Source of the DNA: Saxidomus purpurata
Taxonomy: Eukaryota; Mollusca; Bivalvia; Venerida; Veneridae
DNA: 64,000 nt
Direction of reading: 5' to 3'
Assembly: GCA_022818135.1 (NCBI GenBank)
Contig: JAFMSR010000019.1
Coordinates: 27,248,630-27,312,629, forward strand
Below the pieces are notes generated by a model. That model was not told the origin of the DNA, searched no databases, and was given only the letters and a program-made list of their open reading frames with translations. The position numbers and the translations under genes are program-made. Positions 25,501-37,500 of the stretch are shown here, one piece after another; position 1 is the stretch's first letter; each line of letters starts with the position of its first letter.

Positions 25501-28500
25501 TGGACTACAGAGCGTGAGTCCTGTAAACAAATTTTGAAACTTTGTTGCCATTGAAAAATAAAACACACATCTTGTAGAAGATTAAACACTCGGGTGGAGT
25601 TAGAAAATGTCTGTATGATATCTGAGACACTTATATATCGAATAAGTTGTAAGTTTATGCTTATTCTAAACTTAACTATACATGTACCTATGGCTGGTCT
25701 TTGTTCCTATTTCAAAACTTTCTGACGGAGGTCTTTTTTTTGGTATCTCAATATCTAACATAAAATTATATTTCATTACCAGATATCAATGAATGCTACG
25801 GCACAAATATAACAAGAATTCCAAACTGCTCTGGCCATGGAAACTGCAGCAATACAGTTGGAGGATACACATGTGATTGTGACGAAGGCTTTGCTATAAA
25901 TGCCACAGACCCATGGAATGTCACATGTGAAGGTATTATTTTAATAAATTAAGAATTTGGACGTGTTTATGCCCCCAATTTACATAGTGAAGTGGGGCTA
26001 CATACAAAACAGCCATTGCATAGTGTATTATTGCAGCAATTTTATGAACTACAAAGCGTGAGTCCTGTAAACAAATTTTGAAACTTTGTTGTCATTGAAA
26101 AATAAAACACACATCTTGTAGAGGATTAAATACTCGGGTGGAGATAGAAAATGTCTGTATGATATCTGAGACACTTATATATCGAATAAGTTGTAAGAGT
26201 ATGCTTGTTCTAAACTTTTCTATACCTATGGCTGGTCTTTGTTCCTATTTCAAAACTTTCTGACATAAGTCTTGTCTATGGTACCTCAATGTCTAACATA
26301 AACTAATATTTCATTACCAGATATCAATGAATGCTATGGCACAAATATAACAAGAATTCCAAACTGCTCTGGCCATGGAAACTGCAGCAATACAGTTGGA
26401 GGATACACATGTGATTGTGACGAAGGCTTTGCTATAAATGCCACAGACCCATGGAATGTCAAATGTGAAGGTATTATTTTAATAAATTAAGAATTTCGAC
26501 GTGTTTATGCCCCCACTTTACATAGTGAAGTGGGGCTACATACAAAACAGCCACTATATAGTGTATTATTGCAGCAATGTTATGAACTACAAAGCGTGAG
26601 TCCTGTAAACAAATTTTGAAACTTTGTTGTCATTGAAAAATAAAACACACATCTTGTAGAAGATTAAACACTCGGGTGGAATTGGAAAATGTCTGTATGA
26701 TATCTGAGACACTTATATATCGAATATGTTGTAAGGTTATGCTGATCATAAACTTTACAATACAATGTACGAAGGTTAGCAAGAATTTTTAAGAAACTTA
26801 CAAAACAGCCACTACATAGTGTATAATTGCAGCAAATTTATGAACTACAGAGCGTAAGTCCTGCTAACAAATTTTGAAACTTTGTTGCCATTGCAAAATA
26901 AAACACACATCTTGTAGAGGATTAAACTCTCGGTAGGAGTTAGAAAATGTCTGTATGATATCTGAGACACTTATATATCGAATAAGTTGTAAGTTTATGC
27001 TTATTCTAAACTTTACTTTACCTATGGCTGGTCTTTGTTCCTATTTCAAAACTTTCTGACAGAGGTCTTTTCTTTGGTATCTCAATATCTAACATAAACT
27101 AATATTTCATTACCAGATATCAATGAATGCTACGGCACAAATATAACAAGAATTCAAAACTGCTCTGGCCATGGAAACTGCATCAATACAGTTGGAGGAT
27201 TCATATGTGATTGTGACGAAGGATTTGCTATAAATGCCACAGACCCATGGAATGTCACATGTGAAGGTATTATTTTAATAAATTAAGAATTTGGACGTGT
27301 TTATGCCCCCAATTTACATAGTGAAGTGGGGCTACATACAAAACAGCCACTACATAGAGTATAATTGCAGCAATTTTATGAACTACAAAGCGTGAGTCCT
27401 GTAAACAAATTTTGAAACTTTGTTGTCATTGAAAAATAAAACACATATCTTGTAGAAGATTAAACACTCGGGTGGAATTGGAAAATGTCTGTATGATATC
27501 TTAGACACTTATATATCGAATATGTTGTAAGGTTATTCTTATCATAAACTTTACAATACAATGTACGAAGGTTAGCAAGAATTTTCAAGAAACTTACAAC
27601 AAAGCCACTACATAGTGTATAATTGCAGCAATTTTATGAACTACAGAGCGTTACTTCCTGTAAACAACTTTTGAAACTTTGTTGCCATTGAAAAATAAAA
27701 CACACATTTTGTAGAAGATTAAACACTCGGGTGGAGTTAGAAAATGTCTGTATGATATCTGAGACACTTATATATCGAATATGTTGTAAGGTTATGCTTA
27801 TCATAAACTTTACAATACAATGTACCTATGGCAGAAATATTTCCTGGTCTTTGTTCCTGTTCCTAAAAAAGGTGCTCTTCTCTGGTACATTGTATCTGAA
27901 GATTTAACATAATAACGTTATTTCATTACATAATTTACTACTGTTATATATTTCGATTCAATAATGTTTTGCAATAAAAACTGATGGTTGCAGATTCTGG
28001 AAATGACAGTGTTGATTTCCGCATGTACTATTTCACCATCCTCTGATGCAGCGTTTGTGACGCTATCATCCATTCGACTTTCTGAAGTCTTCCGTGTTGA
28101 AGTTTCGGCCCAGTTAAAAGCAGATGGTACAACACTGTTTAACAGAGCTCTTCTTGATGTGTCATAGTAATGAAAATATTCCTTTGTGAAGTGTTTGCTT
28201 CAAATTCGTGTTGATTTTGTGATGACAGAGTTATCCCCCTCGAGGTTGTAGCTTAAGGCGTATTCTTTCCTTCCACACCTATGCAAATATGTAAACCTAC
28301 ATACATGTTTTGTACAACAGTTACTTATCATTTTGTTATTCACACAGAAAATAAAATATATTTTATCAATTTATTTGATAACAGTACAACCAAAGTTTAT
28401 GAAAATATTTTTATTATTTATACATAATGATGTTACAATTATGATATTATAATTGTTCTTGGAAGATTTTGTGAAGATGTATATATTACAGTTCATCAAA

Positions 28501-31500
28501 ATTTAACTGGAATTAAGGATGAAAATACCTTTTGTTGTTTTAAGTAATTTTGAAAATTGATGCATAGATACATTTTGTTCATAACCAGACCCTTTGCAAT
28601 ATGGCGCACAGCAAAAAAAATATCATTCTAACGCGCTACCGGTGTATCGTTGTGTCTGATTGGTTACGTCATTTAAATTTGTGACTATAGAGTCGCTAAA
28701 ATTAACTATCGCATTTAAACACATTGTGCGTTAGAATAGGGTTAATAATTTAGTGATTTTGACATTTGCGACCGTATACACGGTTTTAATGGTCGCAAAC
28801 AGCTTTAACAGCTCCTTCTTACGCCGTCGCCATTAAAAATATTTGCAACCATTAAAAAACCGTATATACAGTCGCAAATATCAAAATTATATAACAGTTG
28901 ACCCTATATTATCCTACACTTTTACACTTCAGAAGAACGTAAACAGAAGTTAGAACTCAGCTGATAAGCCGCTTTTTGGAATGTTTACCTAGATAAGATC
29001 ACGTGACTCTCTCTCTCTCTCTCTCTCTGATGACATCGTGTATTAAATTGCTTAAAAATATCCCAGATCTTACTACATTTTCGTAAGCTAAGAATTATCC
29101 CCTTCAATCAGTATTTCCATTCATTAATTTATATAGTTACATGTTATTATTTACATACGGTCACGTGACATTTACCATTACACGGAATTCTTTGTGAGCA
29201 GAGCTTACCAAGATGAACTGCTGTGCAGAATTTGTAAATAATTGATATGATGTTGAAACGGTCGTAAAACCACAATAAAAAATTCAAACAAAATTAGGAC
29301 TCGCCTTTATAAAAAGCTGTTGTACTTTAGACAACCAGGAGTTTATCAGATTCATATACGGTAAAGATTGTCTACAACGACATTCCAAGGGAGATAGTAG
29401 AAAAAGTATCCATACACAGGGAGCCACTATAAAAATCACAATAATTTGTTTACATGATGATTATTTACATGTACTAGTAGTTAAAAAATCAAACTATGCT
29501 ACATACATATGCTTTAATTAGTTGTACATGTTTTTGTGCAGTAAACATTTCATTATAATAATTATATATTTATTGATTGGATGTAGTTTACAATTTTACG
29601 ACTTACCAAATATATCCTTACAAAAAGAAAAATTACTGCAGCCATGATTACTGTTACTAGCTGACAAATAGTAAAAAATCGCTATAAATAGTCTCACTTG
29701 ACAGTGATAATTGTTTTGGGCTGCCACATTTCATAGTCACTGGACACATTAGACACGGAGTCCTTATATACAGTCCCAATATATAGGAAAATGCATTGGG
29801 AGGAAACCAATAGGGTCATATAAGACAGAGGGTCACTGTATATAAGCGGATAGCTAAGACAGTCTCGACTGTATGTACACGTAGAAAGGTAAATGACGTA
29901 TTATTATTTCTTCTTTATTCTTTATAGAAATGTTATCGTTTAAATTTCTATGGTTTGCAAACATCAAAGTTTATTTTTAGACAAAAACGAATGTGATGAT
30001 ACAAGTTACATATGTCAGTTTGGTCACTGTGACGATGTAATTGGAGGATGGAACTGCACATGCGATCCTGGTTACTACCGTCAAGAGTTAATGCCGAATA
30101 AAATGTACACGTGTTTTGGTAAGCTTTTACGTAATGACAATTTCATACTCAAAAACTAATTAGCAAGTCAAACTGTGATCATAATATATGTATAAGTGAC
30201 CCTATGCTGTGTTTTATTTTCGATGCAGACTACAAGAAAAATGGGCTTAAAAGATTTATTAATAAATTCAAAATAATACAGTTGTCCAGATACGTATCCA
30301 CTACAAATACAAATACCGTTAAAACTAAATCACGACGTCATTTTATTTTCTTCTAGATGAGGACGAATGCAAAACGAACGTTATTTGTTCAAACGGCGGT
30401 ACCTGTGTTAACACAAAAGGCAACTGGACTTGCAAATGTCCGCATGGTTATGAAGTACATTACATAAATGAGTCGTACATTGACTGTAGAGGTGTGTGCG
30501 TTTTATTCTTCTCAGTTTCCCACCAATAGCGTAAACAAAAAGAAACTTCCTTATAAGAACACCATTACCCTTGTTTATCAAGATACGATAAATTAAAGCC
30601 ACACTATATCTCAAAAACGGTGGTTTTCGTCCGTTAGAAAAACAAAATCTATGTCACATATACTGTACTGTGATTAATTATATAGTTACATGATGGTTGA
30701 TTAAAACACACGTAAAGAGTCATAGATGCGAGCATATGTTGCATGAAAGATTGACCCAATAACTGTATAATATTTACAAAATCCTTGTCATCTAAATTTC
30801 AAATATATCTTCGCCAGTTTTCCGAATGACGTCATTCGTTTACGGGGATGATCTAGAATTAACCGAGCTGTTTTATTACAATGGCATAGCTTGTAGTAGC
30901 ACGATAAAATCACAAAACACGATGTTCCATCTTTACTTGACCATCCATCAACATTTCTTTTTATGTATTTATACATTATTCAAGATACTCAAGATATTTA
31001 AGTGAGTACGAAAAATCTAATTAAAGTTTTGAATAGTTGGAGATATGTAGCAACAGTCCGATTAATTCTCGATCACCCTTAGTATATACGCACTTTCCGA
31101 TGTTTTATGTTGTTTAGCGGCTGTTTTGTCCGTTAGATGAAAAGGTCCAAGTATATTAGATATATGACCATTCTGTATCATTAATGGAACTTTTCATTCT
31201 CACAAACTTGCGTGGCCGCTCTATCATTAATTTATTGCCATTTCTGAAAAATGTTGTGGCTTTAAATCGAAAGGACATGATATACATATAGCGCGGTATG
31301 TTTTCAAAGATATTGCAAACAAATGAAACGCACTTTGACAACGCGTTTTCCTGAAGATGCGATCAAAACCGAAATAAATGAGTACTTAAAATGTGACTTG
31401 AAAACTCGTTGCTACAGATTAGAGTGCGGCCTGCTCTTTTGAATTTCTTTCACTTGTCAAAATATACTTGTAAGACGTGCGTAATGAAACATTTTGTACT

Positions 31501-34500
31501 ATTTATACTCTCGTCTCTAGAGACGCACGTATTTCTGAATCGCCAGCGAAGAGGAATAGCTTTTCTTGGCGTTTCATACTCTCTAATGCTATAATTTTAT
31601 TAGCATCATGACCAGTTTTGGTAGCAATAGTTGTTAGTTTAAACAGTTTATTACCAACCAGTTTTTCATAATCACAGTGCAAAACATAAATGGAAAAACT
31701 GTTAAGCAACACGGTCAATGACTTTTCATTACGACTTCTTCCTGATAGGAAAAAAGGTAAACATAGTAGATGGTAATGGATGGTTTCTTCACGTAGTGAA
31801 TGGAAATATATATTGTTGGGGGTCTTAGCAATTTCACCCGGGGGAGATATCCCAGGGTCGGCCGTGACTATAAACAATCTAAATGAAGGAAGGAAATGTG
31901 TCGATCTTTGGATTAATCAAAACACCCAAAAAGATCCAGATTTGGTAACATTTACAATATGATCATATCACTTACCATCTGACCTCTGAGTTAAGTCGAG
32001 ACACTAGTAAAACAAAATGTACGGGTGTTTTACATAAAGAGTATTGCCTCAGTTTTATTTTAATGTTTATATTTTAATAAATCTTGCTGTTATTTCATTT
32101 TCGTCTAGATACTTGTTCAAATGGCGGCACTTGTCAAAATTAAGGGATAATTAGCGTATAGGTAACTTTGAAGCTCAGTCGGAAGTGCATTCGCCCCGTA
32201 AGCGACGATTCCCGGATTCGAGTCCCGACCAGGCTGCACATGTTCTCACCATATGACATAGTGTTTCAACAGTACAGACTTTTGTATTTCTCGAAATATA
32301 TCATCGAGACATTTAAATTATCGGAATTTTTTAGAACAGTGTCCTCATTAGATCTAAGTTTTCAATGTTTTTGTTCACTTATCGAGTTGCGCTTCAGTTG
32401 GCTGTCGGACAGCTTTCCTTACTATTTAACGCTCCCTTTCTGTGTACCTTGAATGCATTCATTACCAAGCATAGTAATGTTTATGCAGAAAATACTTCGA
32501 ATACGTTTGACAATCAATCAGATCTTTTCAGGCACTCTCGAGTATTGCCGATAAATTGTTGAAAATTTGCCTTAAAGCTTGTCCGCTATAAGCCGTTTTT
32601 ATCGAAGCATCACTAACCTTGTCACACCGTTTATGGGCGTAGTTGATAACTAGGCAGATTGCTTTAGCTGTGGTTTTTAAATGCATGATTGTTTGTCACT
32701 TTAACGATACTCATTTTTTGGGGAACTATGTATTTTGTTATCGGCCACTTAGCCCCATTCACTGTGGAGCTTAAACTTGACCTGAAACTTTTATTTGTTT
32801 TATCTTGAATGATCAAGTGTTATCTTACAGCGCAATTACAGTTTGCTTTATCACAAGTCTGACGTATGTATTTCGAGCGTTTAGACATTCTTGTGGAGCC
32901 ATTTTTTATGAGTTATCAGAAAGAAAACTGTGTTATGTATAAATATATTCAGAAGAATTACAAAAGTGAATAATGAACCGATCGGACACTTTACCCTCAC
33001 CTATGATACCCATGTACAATATTAATTATTTATCTTTATAGATGTAAATGAATGCAAACATAGTGCTACTTGTTCGAATGGTGGCAGCTGTGTTAATATA
33101 CCTGGGAGCTGGAAATGTAATTGTCCATATGGCTTTGAATCACATGTAATAAATGAAACGTTCGTTAATTGTACAGGTGAGTATTATATACAGTGTAGTG
33201 TTCCCCCAAAACACTACGCAAAACGAAACGTGTGTGTTCAAATACAGCGTGTACTGGTTCTTGTCAAAGAACAGTGAAAAATATTGCCCAACTCACGGCT
33301 GAATGCCACTGCAGCTCGAAGGTAGTTTAGTTGTGGTAAACTGCTTAAAGATAAAAAGTTCACAGCTCAAGTCTTAAATATCTTATTTTTAATTAACTTC
33401 TGATTAGCTCTTACTCTATTGAATTTAACAGACGTCAATTTGAGATATACGGGTAACTTATTCAGTAGTTTTGTTATCAATCATGATTCTTGCAATGTTT
33501 ATTTTCGTTTTTTTCTGCTAAAAAAAGATGTAATGCCATAATCTGCTAAATTAAAACCTATTTTTCAGACATAAACGAATGTAAGAGTAGCGACTTTTCT
33601 TGTGAAGGTGACAACAATTCATCACGTTGTGAAAATTTACCTGGAAGATGGAAGTGCGCTTGCCTTAAAGGCTACAAAACAAACAATATTTCAGAAACTT
33701 ACAGAGTTTGTGAAGGTATTTGCTGTCTATTATCGTACTGTATTACGTTCATACGAGCATGGAAATTATGAAAAGAACAAATCGCTTCTGATTTTGTTGT
33801 TTTGTTGTTTAAAGAGGCACTCCCTAAAACTGGTGTCAAATAAATAACGTCAAAAGTATAAATAATAGAATATTTGCAAGTATTGTTACGTAACCTAGCT
33901 ATACATTGCAGTCATCATCGGTAAAATCAGCGTTTTAATGTGTTGCAATACCGTTAAACATTCAATTATATGTGTATAGTTAATGGGTGGATAACGATTT
34001 ATTACAGAAGTTCTCTTTGTTGATTATTTGTACTAAAATGAGGAATTTTTCGATATACATGTATGTTATTCATTAACATTTATAAATCATTTTACGTTCA
34101 TTGAACACATTATTTATGTTTTGAGAATGTAATCGGCTAGATGTATGGTGCCCCTTTATCATTGTGGTTTTATAACTTATGGCCTTTCTGTTATATGAGA
34201 TACATACGTTTCTACTTTGTGGTTTGGTGATACTGAATTGTGTTTAGATATCGATGAATGCAGAGATGGCCATGCGTCTTGCGAAGGCGGAGAGTGCAGA
34301 AATACAGTTGGTGGTTGGTACTGCGAGTGCCCTGACGGCTATACAAATTCATCGGCGAAAAGTAGTGGATACAATGCCATATGTACAGGTATGTTGTGTA
34401 AATCTTACACAGGTAATATATAGAAACATTCTATAATAATTTTGAAACTATTACATTCTGTATAATGTTTCTCTCAAATTCATTTTACCCTTCTGAAAAA

Positions 34501-37500
34501 AATATCAGGACATCAAACAATTATTAGTTATTACTTTATTTCAAAAGTTTATTCTATTTTTATGATATTCTAAGGGATAAAAGTCTTGATACAGAGCAGG
34601 TATTTTAACGTTTAAACGGATATGCTGTAGTAAGACCCTCTACAGCAAAATGAAAGTTGATTTTTTTTTTTTCAAATTACTAAACAACTCAAAAGGGAAC
34701 GAGTGCGTTTATGTGATAATTCATTGACACATTTATGTTCTTTTCTCAATTGGCATCAGCCATTCGAATGAAGAATAATGTACAGCGTTTTTCTTTGCTT
34801 TATTTTCTTTCGCTAATTATGCAAATTCACAAGTCTTGCTAGAAAGTGTTGAAGTTATTGCCAAGTGTTTACACTGAATACTATAAATTGTGTAATTTTT
34901 GTGTGAAGAAAATTTGAATTCGCTAATTTAAAGGAAAATTATATAAAAGTAAATCTATGAATTATATTAAATGAATCTTTCGCGAAAGTTTTAAATGAGC
35001 GAAGTGGGAAATTCGCGAAAATAGCGAAAATTAAATCATCGCGAATGTTACCTGATTTACAGTATGTAAATCATTGTTTCAGGCATATTACATGTACAAC
35101 AGACCGGCTGTTAACGCATAATTGTACTAATGCTATAATTTCAGATATCGATGAGTGTGTACAGTAGTCGGAACGTAACAGTTGTCACACGGAGTGCACG
35201 ATACACGCACGATGTACGCACGATACACGCACGTTAGACGCACGTTACACGTTCGGTAAATACACGATGAGCGATTCAGAACGATACGCGATATACACGA
35301 TGTACGAAGCGCACGCTACACGATAAACGGATTATACACGTTATACGATCACTTTGAGATTTCACATTTTATCTAGACTTAGACCTTTTAATCAGACCGA
35401 AAGAATAAGATCAATTAGAAGTTTCATACCTTAACAATAAAAAATGACATCGATAAGTGTCAAAGATCCACAGTTTTCATATCACAGTATGTGTCAAATT
35501 TGAACACCTGTCGGAGTGACTTTGGCAGGAAATTGATCCCGATGTGCGAGAAAATGGGCGTAATTAAAGTTAATTGCCATCTACACTTTTCGTTAAATAA
35601 ATTATACATTAAAAACACTTTTTAGGACCGTGTTCAAGTATAATAATTTTATACTGGAACCTTGAATTGATATGTTGATGGGTGTCAAGTGGGTGGGGTA
35701 AATTGACATTGAAGAAACTGAAAGCTTGAAATGGCGTTTTCGAATGAATCAAGCATTTGGAACGGGGTTTTTAATGTTATTTTGTAGTATTTATAGTTGT
35801 GATGATTATACAGCCCCTAATTTTGACCAATGTTTTAATAGAAAAAAATTTTGAACAATTTTTAGGTTTTTTCCGGTAGCCCGAAAGTGAAAATTGTCCC
35901 TCTAGAAATCTAAGATTATTCTTAGAGGAGAGAAGATAATTAAAGCGCAATGCAGTATTTATGTACTGTGGACTATGGTGATTAATTCTATGTAAAGTTT
36001 TATATCATGTTACTTTATATTGTGTTTTAGTGGGCCTATTCTATAGGTGGGGTATATAAAAACACATAGAAAAAATGAACCTCTAGGAAACAGTGATATT
36101 TTCTAGAGTGAAGAGGGTTATTAAAGTTAATCTTCATTTCAATGTAGTTTAATTCTTGGCACGCAGTTTCATATACTTTATGTCACTGCTACCATTCTTT
36201 TAGATTCAGAACCCCTGTCGAGGTGGTTTGAGTAATACTTTATTGGGGTAGTAATAAATTTAAAGTAAAATTAAACAGACTGTTATGTATTATAAATTTT
36301 CTCACCCATTTTGGGATAAATTTTTTTAAACTTTCTAGGAAATGAACCAAAAAATAGATTCAAAATCATTTGCAAAATTATTTTGGACCCTCTGTAGAAT
36401 AATGGAATGGTCCAATTGCATGACACAACTCTGCATCCAGTGGTGGATAGCATATTCAATTAGAACCCTGGAGAAGGCACATCTCACAGCCTAGATTATA
36501 CAGTCTCAAAATGCCATATATGGTGTTAACATATACATGTATGTACATGAAACATATAATCTTATATGGAATTATATGTTTATTTGACATACTGATGATG
36601 AAGAAGATACAATGAACATCAATGGATGGTTAATTACTGGGCAGAAAAATGATGTACATTCCAATATCTAATTAATCTGATGGCATGCGATTATAGCATT
36701 TAGATTTTGTTTGCATATCCTATGTACATAACTCTGATGATATTATGAGGTGGTAATACATGTACATATACCGTCTCCCTTAGTCTAGTGGTTTAGGCAT
36801 CCGCCTTTGGAGTGGGAGGTCGAAGGTTCGAAGCCCACCAGGGGTCCGTTCTGATATGGCTGGTTGGTGAGCCGCCAGCTAGTTAAATAATGGTTACCGT
36901 ATGCCTACCTGCCTGGTGCCTGGCATTAAAGGGTAGGATTCGGGAGGTACATGTGCTCAAAAAGTCTCTCATAAGTCAGAAATGGCTGGCCCTTTAAATA
37001 GGGGTGACACTATAATAAAAAAGCACTTTACCTTTTACTTTTATACTATACATGTAGTAGATCATTTGGAAAAATTGTTCTTGGAATACACATGTAGCAT
37101 TAGCAAATAAATTGATGGAAGACTGACAACAATATGAAAGAGCTAAGCAACACTATTTATAAAGGGGGGTGTAACCTCACATGTTTCAAAAACCTCAATA
37201 ACTATGAGACTGCAGAATAGAGCTCAGCAATGATGGTACTCATGTTTTTTTTTAGTTATTTTGGAATTTAGATATGTAGAAAGAACTTAAAAGATCTATA
37301 TTTGTTCAAATTGATGTAAGCTAGGCATTTAAGGAAACTATCAGAGATGAGGAACAAATTTAATAAACCGGACAGAGTTCAAGCACCACCTCTGCCACAC
37401 TTATAGGAAAAAAGGCCCTTTGAAGGATTTCTAAAATGGATTCAATTTATGAAACTAACCAGAGGAGATCAGTGTCAGAAGTACTATATGACTACATAAC

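Larger units (their letters stand above)
21160..27890 (+). repeat. Tandem array of EGF-exon units (535 and 796 bp)
   Basis: Each unit contains one 150-bp EGF exon plus intron that starts GTATTATTTTAATAAATTAA and ends TTTCATTACCAG. Exon-to-exon distances are 796, 535, 796, 535, 538, 802, 538 and 796. Long units carry an extra intron block of about 261 bases that is itself a duplication (ACAAAACAGCCACTACATAG occurs twice). Introns are as similar as exons. The array starts and ends with intron blocks; the last one decays near 27800-27890 without an exon. Confidence 0.95.

Noticed and set aside
32164..32240. tRNA gene
   Set aside because: A and B boxes are present but the acceptor and other stems do not pair properly; a SINE head is more likely. 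The same applies at 36770-36850 and 52556-52630.
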